A stretch of 64,000 nt of DNA from Theocolax elegans (taxonomy: Eukaryota; Arthropoda; Insecta; Hymenoptera; Cerocephalidae): contig CM047428.1 in NCBI GenBank assembly GCA_026168455.1, positions 35,267,255 through 35,331,254 on the forward strand. The letters run 5' to 3'. Position numbers and translations under genes: made by a program. The notes beneath the pieces were generated by a model. That model was not told where the DNA came from. It searched no databases and worked only from the letters and a program-made list of their open reading frames with translations. The first letter of the stretch is position 1. Every line of letters begins with the position of its first letter. Shown piece after piece: positions 1 to 9,658 of this stretch.

Positions 1-828
1 ACCGTCACTCGAAATCCCAGTTATTTATATATTTTTTGTATTAAATACGTATATTCAGTTATTGTAATAATGATGTTTAAATATTTATAGTAATCCATCA
101 GATTAGTATTATAATTCTTGTAAGGGATGTAAAACTAAAAATTCAGCATTATAAATGTTTAAAAATTAATTTTTTACATTTGTATAATAATATTTGTATT
201 TTTAGCAGCTTACAGGGGATTAGATGGGTACTGAAACAAGTGGAGATACTTTTCTACCATTCCAAGGTAAGTGCATAAATTTTTTTGCAATGATCATGCT
301 ACTAGATTCATTGTTATAAGGCAACAAATATACATTTCTATTAATATTTCGGGCACTTTTCCCGGATATTTTGACCATAAGTGATCTTAATGATTTAGAC
401 CCACTCTGGAAATTTTTAGGCAGTTTCTGACTATAAAAAGACATCTTTTAGACAGTATTAAGTTACCAGAGTCCGGAGCAGAATTGCTGATTTTCACTAT
501 TTAAGGTTTAAATGGCTTACAAGAGTGTGACAGCTTACATTTATGTCTTTAAAAGTATTTTTAATGTAAAGTTCGAAAAATTTTACAAAAAAAGTCATAC
601 TTATGTTTTTAGTGAAAAATGCATCCCCTGGGAGCTAAAAATTCATGAAAATGGGCATATAATGCAAAAAAGTGCTAAAATGTCAACTTTGACTCTCTGT
701 AACTTAAAATAATGGCCCAGAAAAAATCTGGAAAAATTCAGGGGAACTACTGGATACCTCTAAAATATATTCCCACAGTTATAGCAATATTTATTTTTTT
801 TCATCTTCGATGTCACAGAGAACCACCC
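1..828. repeat. Palindromic TIR element, family P, partial copy cut by the window edge
   Basis: This stretch matches the right arm of the complete family copy at 9659-11313 in the same orientation, and its left arm in inverse. It ends at 828 with the family terminus (reverse complement of GGGTGGTTCTCTGTGACATC). The Gypsy LTR begins at the next base, so the LTR element landed exactly at the outer edge of this copy. Two short open frames (220-444 minus, 512-712 plus) recur in the other arms. I cannot assign them a function. Confidence 0.8.
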
Positions 829-1577
829 TGTAACGAATCAATGTAATATTTGATTATATTACATTGCTCGTTACATTCTCTCTCTCTGTCTAGCCTATGT
901 ACTAATCATTATACAGCTGTTACAGGTCGGCGTTCGACGATTTTCGGCGATTATCGCGGACCTTCGTTAAGGGAAAAGAGTAGGGAGAGAGAGAGAGAAT
1001 CGAGACTTGCGAGTACACGAATAATTAGACTTAGCTCGGCCGTGATTGATTTCGCCTCGTAGAGATTTTGAGAGTTGGTTGATTCTGGTGTTGTTTAAAG
1101 ACGAATTTTAGTGTGTTGTTCGAACTTTGCATTTTGTTAGCGTTTACGCAACCCAGTGTTCCCAGCAGAGAGGAGAGAAAAGCGACAACGCAGATTTCAT
1201 CCACTGGAGTCGATCTTCTATTGCGAACTACACACTGTAAGTGTCAGTTCTGTAGTCTCTCTCTCTCTTTCTCTCTTTATTTATTTAACGTATTTCCCGA
1301 CCTGCGTACTCGCGTGCAACGGCACGTGTTTATATAGCGAAGTAATTTAAGAATATATTTCTTTATTTATTTTATTCAAATTGTGATTCTTTGCTTATTT
1401 CAAATTACTCACCTTTCCTTTCGCGTTTCGCTAGATAAAAGAATACCGCCGCCTCCGCATATACGTTTGGTTTTGTATTATTACTGAGCGGCCGATCGCA
1501 TAGAGACTATTATTTTAACGGTAGTTAATTGTTATTATCTTTTTGTATTTATATTTAAAAATAGCAAAACCGTTACA
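829..1577 (+). repeat. 5' LTR of a Ty3/Gypsy-type retrotransposon
   Basis: This 749-bp long terminal repeat begins TGTAACG and ends CGTTACA, giving the canonical TG...CA ends. It looks identical to the copy at 6509-7257, which implies a recent insertion. The 4 bases before it (ACCC, 825-828) recur directly after the downstream LTRs, as expected for a 4-bp target duplication. It contains CT-rich and GA-rich runs and would carry promoter and polyadenylation signals. Short open frames inside it are not genes. Confidence 0.95.
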
Positions 1578-1592
1578 TGGCGCCCAACGTGC
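1578..1592 (+). other. Primer binding site, tRNA-Lys type
   Basis: TGGCGCCCAACGTGC starts directly after the LTR. It matches the complement of the 3' end of tRNA-Lys, the primer used by several Gypsy-class elements and retroviruses. The match is good over about 14 bases and then diverges. Confidence 0.85.
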
Positions 1593-2560
1593 ATAGTAAT
1601 TAGCGATACGCATATTATTGACAATTAATAGTCTCAAAATTTAATTTCTAATATTTAAAAATTTTCAATTCAGTCAATAGGCGTGTTAAATTAAGAGATT
1701 TTATTTCGAGCATTTCGAGAGCGAGCGAGCGCATTGTTTACGTTTCGCGGTGATTCGCGGTGTTTACGCTGCGAATAATATTCGAATATTGTACTTTCTA
1801 TACATTTCGAAATTATTCTTTTGAATCTTATATTATTCGAATTGTAAATCGATTTTCCTTTTCGATTTAATTTTAGCGTATCGCGAATTAATTAATTATT
1901 TCGTGTTTTTTTTCATTGTTTATTTGTTTATTTAAAGAATTATTAGCGACACCGCGGAAAATAAAATTATTGTGTTTTTAATAATTTTTCGTAAGCTGTA
2001 TAATCGCAAGTTAGGTTGAGTTAGTCTATTTCGCGTGCGTGCGTGTAAGTGTGTGTGTGATTTACGCGGTAAATGTAAGTATTGTAGCGTATCGCGGTAC
2101 ATGTATGTATGTGTATGTAAGCGTGTGCGCAAATAAAGTAAATTAATTTATTTTTTTAAATTTGAATTCAATTTAATTTTTTTTGTTGTTATTATAAATT
2201 ATTAAAATGATTTAATAGCGTTTCTTCGCAATTTAAAATTTTGTTTTTTTTAAATAATTATTATCTTTAAACAATTTGTCTTTAAATTCTTTTAAATTTT
2301 GAATATTATATTTGTTAATTCAATTTTATTCTATTTTTTGTAAACAATTGGAAAATTTATTTTAACAAGTTGCAGATTTGTAATATTTTGTTTTTTTCAC
2401 AAATTGGTTGTTTTTTTGTTAAATTTAAGCGAATTTGCATATAATTTGATAGGGATTTGCAATTATTTTGTAATTTGTTCGATAAATTTTTTTAATTGTG
2501 AGAATTTATTTTGCCAATAAGGCCTAAAATTTAAATTTTATTTAATTTTTATAATTTAAA
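1593..2560 (+). other. Untranslated leader of the Gypsy element
   Basis: About 970 bp of very AT-rich sequence lies between the primer site and the gag start. No coding frame is convincing. It probably carries the packaging and dimerisation signals of the element RNA, but no specific motif is identifiable by eye. Confidence 0.7.
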
Positions 2561-4750
2561 ATGGCGTGTATGAACGAGTGTGATTTCGATCAAACGTACG
2601 GAGTTGAGATCCAAGGATGGATTTTGAATCTAACAAGCGATCAATTCGATTCTGTACTTGATCAGCTAGAATTGACGCGCGACGGTACGCCCTTTGTACG
2701 TGTAGACAGGTTATATAGGCGTTTACGCGGCGATTATACAGCCGCGGATTTCGTCCAGTCAACTAGTGACGATGATTTAGTTTCGCGGACTCGTCGTAAA
2801 CAAAAACTCTGCACCGTTTTGAAACATGCGAAATTTAGCGAAGAAGCGCAAGTACAGATTGCGCACAGACAATTTGAAAATCTCAATCGAGCGGATGAGA
2901 GCGGATTCTCTCCGCTTGTCAATAGCTCGAAGTCAAATGACGATCAACTTGCCGATTCCGATGCGGAATCGCAGCATAGCGAGGTTAACGCGGGAAATAT
3001 CGCGGGGAACCTTGCGGAAAACGCGGCGGAAAACACCGCCGAAAATAATTGTAAATCAAATTTTGAATTGACTTCGATAAAAACGCTTAACACAACCATA
3101 CCGGTAAGGCCAATTCCTACCATTTCGACCGCGATGATAACGACCGCTACTACAACTACGTACTCGACGACGCAAGCAGCGAGTACGCATTTACAATCAA
3201 GAGGTGCGATACCAAAAACGGTATTTTCTTCAAAAGAAAATAATAAAATAGATAATGATATCGTTTTATGTGCATTAGCTAATGGCGTAGTCTACAACGC
3301 TCCAAGGGGTTTAGCCCTGGAGTTGAGTAGAACGCAATCGCTTGCCTTTCAAAAAGAGAAGGAGTTGAATTATCTAAGGCAGCAATTAGCGGATTTTGCG
3401 ACGAGTACGCAGCTTCCGACGCAAACGTCAATTGCGGCGGAAAAGCAGCGGAAAAATCGCAAAAGTGTTAATTTTCAAGATACTTTTAATTTAAATTATT
3501 TTGAAACGAATAAGCATCCTGAAGCACCTCAAGCGGTATTACACACGCAAACGGAAAAGTCGCTTGGATCGCGTTTAAACGCAAACGCGTTAAATTTTCC
3601 GACTCCTACGTCAAATTTCTCGTCTCTGCCAGCTCCTGCGGATTGGCAAGAGTCTGGAAGGGGGGAAAATGTGCCTGTAGTTACAAGCGATCAACTTACG
3701 CAAATATTGTCGAATATGTCGACTAGAGCGCCTATACAGTCACATGACGTAGGTCGCACAGTTCGCCAGTGGAATATTAAGTTTTCCGGCGAAAAACGCG
3801 AAAGCATCGAAGAATTTATTCAGCGCGTGGAAGAATGTCGCAAGTTAGCGCATATTTCTGACACGGATTTGCTGAATGCTTTTTCGGAATTATTAACTGG
3901 CGTAGCGCTACACTGGTATCGCCAATCGCGGAAAGATTGGAATACTTGGGCTGATGTTTGCAATGCTGCTCGACGATGTTATGGCGTTGAGCAGAACTTT
4001 CAGCAGCGCTTAATGGCGGAAGCGCAAGCACGCAAGCAGGGTAGAGAAGAGCCTGCTCGCGATTACATTTTCTGCTTGCTAACTATATTTAGCAGAATGA
4101 ATGCGCCTCCAAGTACGCAGTTTCAGCTAGACATGTTGTATGCTAACATGTTGCCGTCTGTTCGGAAGTTAGTTCCGAAAGAAAAAGTCACAAGCGTCGA
4201 TAGGCTTGTGCAGCTAGCTCGTCAGGCGGAAGAGCTTATCGAGGAAGAGCGGAATTTTCCCGCGCCTCCGCCGCCAGAAAAGAGCGTTCTGCCTTCTGTG
4301 GCTTATAAGCAGCCAGATACCAGAGGTAAGAAGGGCGGAAAAGCTGCTAGCGATGATGCTACGGTAAAAGTAGCGAGTATCGCAGAACCGACAATGGAAA
4401 ATTTGGCCAAACTCTTAGAGAAGATGCTAGATGAAAGATTTAGCAAATATGCGAATTCTTGTGCGAATTCCGCCAATAAGAAAGGCCAAAACGCGCGTAA
4501 TTTTAGTAAACCAGGTGCGCCGAAAGGAGCAAAGAATGTTTCTGATAAGCCATCTGGCGTGACTAGTACCGAGAGGAAGGATGATGGTAAAAATAAATCA
4601 TCCATTACTAATGGAAAATCCGCGCGTAGTCGCAACCGCGATAAGAAAGCAGGTCCCAAAGAGCGTGTGTACTGCTATCGCTGCGGTTGGCCCGGGTATA
4701 TCAAGACGGATTGTCCTGAGTGCTCGGGAAACGAGAAAAGGGGCGAATAG
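2561..4750 (+). CDS. gag: Gag polyprotein of the Gypsy element
   Basis: This is an intact 729-codon frame. The N-terminal third is acidic and Asn/Thr/Ser-rich. A retrotransposon-gag capsid-like segment lies roughly at residues 400-570, with a WNIKFSGEKRESIEEFIQRV start and a HWYRQSRKDWNTW core. A basic linker follows, then a C-terminal zinc knuckle at 4672-4713, CYRCGWPGYIKTDC. The spacing fits CX2CX4HX4C but tyrosine replaces histidine, so zinc binding may be altered. The first ATG sits 983 bp after the LTR. Gag would form the virus-like particle and package element RNA. It overlaps the next frame by about 30 bp, which lies in the -1 phase, so pol would need a -1 frameshift in the purine-rich overlap. 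Gag appears usable even though pol is deleted. Confidence 0.9.
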   Translation: MACMNECDFDQTYGVEIQGWILNLTSDQFDSVLDQLELTRDGTPFVRVDRLYRRLRGDYTAADFVQSTSDDDLVSRTRRKQKLCTVLKHAKFSEEAQVQIAHRQFENLNRADESGFSPLVNSSKSNDDQLADSDAESQHSEVNAGNIAGNLAENAAENTAENNCKSNFELTSIKTLNTTIPVRPIPTISTAMITTATTTTYSTTQAASTHLQSRGAIPKTVFSSKENNKIDNDIVLCALANGVVYNAPRGLALELSRTQSLAFQKEKELNYLRQQLADFATSTQLPTQTSIAAEKQRKNRKSVNFQDTFNLNYFETNKHPEAPQAVLHTQTEKSLGSRLNANALNFPTPTSNFSSLPAPADWQESGRGENVPVVTSDQLTQILSNMSTRAPIQSHDVGRTVRQWNIKFSGEKRESIEEFIQRVEECRKLAHISDTDLLNAFSELLTGVALHWYRQSRKDWNTWADVCNAARRCYGVEQNFQQRLMAEAQARKQGREEPARDYIFCLLTIFSRMNAPPSTQFQLDMLYANMLPSVRKLVPKEKVTSVDRLVQLARQAEELIEEERNFPAPPPPEKSVLPSVAYKQPDTRGKKGGKAASDDATVKVASIAEPTMENLAKLLEKMLDERFSKYANSCANSANKKGQNARNFSKPGAPKGAKNVSDKPSGVTSTERKDDGKNKSSITNGKSARSRNRDKKAGPKERVYCYRCGWPGYIKTDCPECSGNEKRGE

Positions 4751-5510
4751 ATAAGGTCCCTATCGCCTCAATTATTAGTGAGACCTCTGATGGTGATAAG
4801 TCACAATCAGTACCTGCGCAAACGGAAAAAGTGCCCTCGCTTTTGCCTGTCGGAGTGGACAGACAATCAGCGGAAAAAGGTGTTTGCGATTCCCGCGCTG
4901 AAACGCCAGTGGAGGAGGAAACTCCGCAGTTTACTCGCTGGTGGCTGCAGATTGGAATCGGTGGATTCCGCGTACGCGCTTTGTACGATTCAGGGGCGGC
5001 TCGCACGGTTATAAATTCCTTAGGCTTGCAGATTGCGTCAGCCATTGGAAAACCGCTTACACCTTACACTGGACCAGGAGCACGACTCGCTAACGGTCAA
5101 AGTGTTCCAATCCTTGGACGCTTGGAACTGCCGTTTGATTTAGCGAATGAACGCCATTACTTGGACGTACTAGTGATGAGCGATCTCGACGCCGACTGCA
5201 TTATCGGTGCCGATTTTATTCGTGCGTTTAACGCTGTTTTGTTGCCGCGTGAAAATCAGTTGCTGATTGAAAACGTAGCTGACGCAATTCAGCTCGAAGT
5301 ATCTGCTATCGGCATTGGTGAGGCCTGCTCACTAGCTGCCGTTGGCTTAGCAGATATTGACGAAGCGCAACGCAAACAACTCAATGAGTTGTTGAAAAAG
5401 CGTTTGACTGCTCCGAATGCAAAGCTAGGCTGTACTAACTTAGCTGAGCATGAAATTGATGTGGGCGGTTCGCGTCCCATCAAACAGCGCTATTATCTAG
5501 TCTCTCAAAA
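4720..5510 (+). pseudogene. pol: Gypsy pol N-terminus: aspartic protease and the first residues of reverse transcriptase (truncated)
   Basis: This frame is in -1 phase to gag. A retropepsin-like domain carries the catalytic LYDSGAARTVI motif (DSG codons from 4987) and the downstream hydrophobic CIIGADF motif. A linker follows, then the typical start of a Gypsy reverse transcriptase (HEIDVGGSRPIKQRYYLVS). At 5511 the sequence jumps abruptly to the end of integrase in another phase. The reverse transcriptase palm, RNase H and integrase catalytic core are therefore all missing. The protease could be made by frameshifting. Replication would need enzymes from a complete relative. Confidence 0.85.
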
Positions 5511-6218
5511 GATCAAGCTGTCGCTGATAGCGAAGCCGCAGCAGCTGTTCAAAATTGGCAACAGCGTATGCAAACGTTGCCAGAGCTGCAAGCTCAAGCT
5601 GCTGAACGAGCGACATGCGCACAAGCCCGTCAGGCCGAATATTATAATTCAAAACGCCGCGATGTACAATTTGCCGTGGGACAAAAAGTTTCTAAGCGGA
5701 ATCGTATACTTTCGTCCGCTGCCCAAGGCATAGCTGCTAAGCTAGCTCCGAAGTACATCGGACCTTTTATTGTTTCGGCGTTACTCGGCTCAAACGTGGT
5801 AGAGCTCATCGACAATGATGGAAAAGAAGCAGGTAAATGCCACATCAGTGATATTAAGCCATTCTACGAAGACCAAACGGACGTATCTGTGGAGAGTAGA
5901 TTAAATCGAGAGGATGCGACGAGGGACAGCGAGGGATTAAGCGCAGAGCGAAGAGCTAGCGACGAGTCCAACGATAATGATCCTGTGAGCGCAAACGCAC
6001 TGCGTAAGCGAGGTAGGCCGCGCAAAACTCGGGTAATTGTTAATCGTATGACTGCGGTAGATCGTGCCCCTTCTAACGAGCGATTAAACGCGAATACTGT
6101 TGTATACGCGAATCCTCCGACGACGGAAATTAGGCGCGGAAGGCCGAAGGGTTCAAAGAACAAGCCCGTATCCCCGGTGGAAACGATCGAACAGCGCACT
6201 CGGTCGCAGAAACTGTAA
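5511..6218 (+). pseudogene. pol: Integrase C-terminus with GPF/Y-like domain and two AT-hooks
   Basis: The frame opens without a start codon at GATCAAGCTG and reads to TAA at 6216-6218. It holds the end of integrase: a Gln/Ala-rich helix, then the SH3-like/GPF-Y region (VQFAVGQKV, LAPKYIGPFIV, CHISDIKPFYE). A charged tail follows with two AT-hook cores, RKRGRPRK (about 6003) and RRGRPKGSKNK (about 6130). AT-hooks bind the minor groove of AT-rich DNA. The element sits beside an (AT)n tract, so these hooks may bias target choice (inference). The catalytic DDE core is absent because of the junction at 5511. Confidence 0.85.
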
Positions 6219-6508
6219 ATGTTCCTTTGAGCGATTGATGTATCTACGCGTACCTTTTCTCCGATTTTGTAATCTTCGTAAGGCGTATCGCTCTTAATTG
6301 TTGTAATAATAAAGAGAGAAATCCTTTATATGTTGGCCTGCTAAACATTTTCTTTTGTCTGATGTTTTGCTTTCAAATCAATTTATTTTATTTATTTATA
6401 AATATTATTTATGTTAATTATCTTTTTCATTTTGTCTTCTGGCCTAGAGAGAGAGTAGAAATGCAGAGCTGGTACGTCTTCGGCTACCCAGCGACTGGAA
6501 GGGGGGAG
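6219..6508 (+). other. Gypsy 3' untranslated region with polypurine tract
   Basis: This short non-coding stretch lies between the integrase stop and the 3' LTR. The last bases before the LTR (6496-6508) are the purine run GGAAGGGGGGAG, the expected plus-strand primer. Confidence 0.85.
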
Positions 6509-7257
6509 TGTAACGAATCAATGTAATATTTGATTATATTACATTGCTCGTTACATTCTCTCTCTCTGTCTAGCCTATGTACTAATCATTATACAGCTGT
6601 TACAGGTCGGCGTTCGACGATTTTCGGCGATTATCGCGGACCTTCGTTAAGGGAAAAGAGTAGGGAGAGAGAGAGAGAATCGAGACTTGCGAGTACACGA
6701 ATAATTAGACTTAGCTCGGCCGTGATTGATTTCGCCTCGTAGAGATTTTGAGAGTTGGTTGATTCTGGTGTTGTTTAAAGACGAATTTTAGTGTGTTGTT
6801 CGAACTTTGCATTTTGTTAGCGTTTACGCAACCCAGTGTTCCCAGCAGAGAGGAGAGAAAAGCGACAACGCAGATTTCATCCACTGGAGTCGATCTTCTA
6901 TTGCGAACTACACACTGTAAGTGTCAGTTCTGTAGTCTCTCTCTCTCTTTCTCTCTTTATTTATTTAACGTATTTCCCGACCTGCGTACTCGCGTGCAAC
7001 GGCACGTGTTTATATAGCGAAGTAATTTAAGAATATATTTCTTTATTTATTTTATTCAAATTGTGATTCTTTGCTTATTTCAAATTACTCACCTTTCCTT
7101 TCGCGTTTCGCTAGATAAAAGAATACCGCCGCCTCCGCATATACGTTTGGTTTTGTATTATTACTGAGCGGCCGATCGCATAGAGACTATTATTTTAACG
7201 GTAGTTAATTGTTATTATCTTTTTGTATTTATATTTAAAAATAGCAAAACCGTTACA
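6509..7257 (+). repeat. Second (3') LTR of the Gypsy element
   Basis: This copy is 749 bp and apparently identical to 829-1577. It is followed by ACCCATATA, the same flank that follows the third LTR, so it is probably the true 3' LTR of the original insertion. Confidence 0.95.
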
Positions 7258-7302
7258 ACCCATATAATATATATATATATATATAAATATATATATATAT
7301 AA
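7258..7302. repeat. AT-repeat spacer, duplicated 3' flank
   Basis: ACCC followed by an AT tract repeats the sequence found after the third LTR (9045 on). It ends abruptly where the second copy of the integrase tail starts at 7303. Confidence 0.85.
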
Positions 7303-8007
7303 GATCAAGCTGTCGCTGATAGCGAAGCCGCAGCAGCTGTTCAAAATTGGCAACAGCGTATGCAAACGTTGCCAGAGCTGCAAGCTCAAGCTGCTGAACG
7401 AGCGACATGCGCACAAGCCCGTCAGGCCGAATATTATAATTCAAAACGCCGCGATGTACAATTTGCCGTGGGACAAAAAGTTTCTAAGCGGAATCGTATA
7501 CTTTCGTCCGCTGCCCAAGGCATAGCTGCTAAGCTAGCTCCGAAGTACATCGGACCTTTTATTGTTTCGGCGTACTCGGCTCAAACGTGGTAGAGCTCAT
7601 CGACAATGATGGAAAAGAAGCAGGTAAATGCCACATCAGTGATATTAAGCCATTCTACGAAGACCAAACGGACGTATCTGTGGAGAGTAGATTAAATCGA
7701 GAGGATGCGACGAGGGACAGCGAGGGATTAAGCGCAGAGCGAATGAGCTAGCGACGAGTCCAACGATAATGATCCTGTGAGCGCAAACGCACTGCGTAAG
7801 CGAGGTAGGCCGCGCAAAACTCGGGTAATGTTAATCGTATGACTGCGGTAGATCGTGCCCCTTCTAACGAGCGATAAACGCGAATACTGTTGTATACGCG
7901 AATCCTCCGACGACGGAAATTAGGCGCGGAAGGCCGAAGGGTTCAAAGAACAAGCCCGTATCCCGGTGGAAACGATCGAACAGCGCACTCGGTCGCAGAA
8001 ACTGTAA
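7303..8007 (+). pseudogene. Second copy of the integrase C-terminus, frameshifted
   Basis: This copy repeats 5511-6218 from the same first base. Compared with the first copy I see only single-base indels: one T lost in GCGTTACTC, one T gained in CGAAGAGC, and losses in GTAATTG, GATTAAAC and TATCCCCGG. No substitutions were noticed. The indels break the reading frame and separate both AT-hook motifs from the domain before them. The pattern suggests sequencing or polishing error more than natural decay. Confidence 0.85.
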
Positions 8008-8296
8008 ATGTTCCTTTGAGCGATTGATGTATCTACGCGTACCTTTTCTCCGATTTTGTAATCTTCGTAAGGCGTATCGCTCTAATTGTTGTAATAATAA
8101 AGAGAGAAATCCTTTATATGTTGGCCTGCTAAACATTTTCTTTTGTCTGATGTTTTGCTTTCAAATCAATTTATTTTATTTATTTATAAATATTATTTAT
8201 GTTAATTATCTTTTTCATTTTGTCTTCTGGCCTAGAGAGAGAGTAGAAATGCAGAGCTGGTACGTCTTCGGCTACCCAGCGACTGGAAGGGGGGAG

Positions 8297-9044
8297 TGTA
8301 ACGAATCAATGTAATATTTGATTATATTACATTGCTCGTTACATTCTCTCTCTCTGTCTAGCCTATGTACTAATCATTATACAGCTGTTACAGGTCGGCG
8401 TTCGACGATTTTCGGCGATTATCGCGGACCTTCGTTAAGGGAAAAGAGTAGGGAGAGAGAGAGAGAATCGAGACTTGCGAGTACACGAATAATTAGACTT
8501 AGCTCGGCCGTGATTGATTTCGCCTCGTAGAGATTTTGAGAGTTGGTTGATTCTGGTGTTGTTTAAAGACGAATTTTAGTGTGTTGTTCGAACTTTGCAT
8601 TTTGTTAGCGTTTACGCAACCCAGTGTTCCCAGCAGAGAGGAGAGAAAAGCGACAACGCAGATTTCATCCACTGGAGTCGATCTTCTATGCGAACTACAC
8701 ACTGTAAGTGTCAGTTCTGTAGTCTCTCTCTCTCTTTCTCTCTTTATTTATTTAACGTATTTCCCGACCTGCGTACTCGCGTGCAACGGCACGTGTTTAT
8801 ATAGCGAAGTAATTTAAGAATATATTTCTTTATTTATTTTATTCAAATTGTGATTCTTTGCTTATTTCAAATTACTCACCTTTCCTTTCGCGTTTCGCTA
8901 GATAAAAGAATACCGCCGCCTCCGCATATACGTTTGGTTTTGTATTATTACTGAGCGGCCGATCGCATAGAGACTATTATTTTAACGGTAGTTAATTGTT
9001 ATTATCTTTTTGTATTTATATTTAAAAATAGCAAAACCGTTACA
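8297..9044 (+). repeat. Third LTR copy, 748 bp
   Basis: It matches the other two LTRs except for one deleted base in CTTCTATTGCG. It is preceded by the same polypurine run (about 8284-8296) and followed by ACCC, the repeat of the 4 bases before the first LTR. Confidence 0.95.
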
Positions 9045-9076
9045 ACCCATATATATATATATATATATATATAAAT

Positions 9077-9123
<47 letters not shown>

Positions 9124-9126
9124 TAC
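9045..9126. repeat. (AT)n tract flanking the LTR element
   Basis: ACCC and then an alternating AT tract with rare AA interruptions. It is the original target region of the Gypsy insertion. Confidence 0.9.
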
Positions 9127-9658
9127 ACCTTTGGTGTATGTTATGTCCTAAAATACGTGAAAATTAGTGATTTTATGAGGTTTATGAGGCATAACTTACA
9201 ACAGCGGTTTTGGCCAATAAGCTAATCCAAGCCATTCGAAAGCTCGCGAAAAATGTGAACTTTTGAGAGGTGTTAGATTAAAATCGATTATGGTGTGGTA
9301 GCCTTTTTTTTGATATTCAATATGTCCGGGTGTTCTATCTCTTCGAGATTTTAAAATTAAGAAATGTAACCAGGGTAAATAAGTTCTAAAGATTAATTTA
9401 AACAAAAGTTGCTTGTAATGTTTTTTCATAAAAATCAACTGATTTTGAGATAAATGGCTTTAAAAATAGAAATTTTTCTAAAAAATTGAAAAATTTCCAC
9501 TTTTCATGGTCGAATAACTCTAAGCAAATTATTTTTAACACTTAAATTTTTTTTCTATTTTCTGGAAGATATTTCCAGTCTGTTCACAAAATTTGGAGTG
9601 ATTTAAAATTTTCATCGTACCACTTGACGTGAACTAGCGCATATATATGTATATATAT
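9127..9658. other. Unassigned sequence between the AT tract and the palindromic element
   Basis: No gene recognised. It begins with the small palindrome TACACCTTTGGTGTA. Otherwise it is ordinary AT-rich sequence, ending in an alternating AT stretch just before the TIR at 9659. Confidence 0.5.

Noticed and set aside
850..1350. Open frames of 64-74 codons inside the Gypsy LTR, repeated in each LTR copy
   Set aside because: They simply recur with the LTR and have low-complexity Ser/Leu runs from CT-rich DNA.
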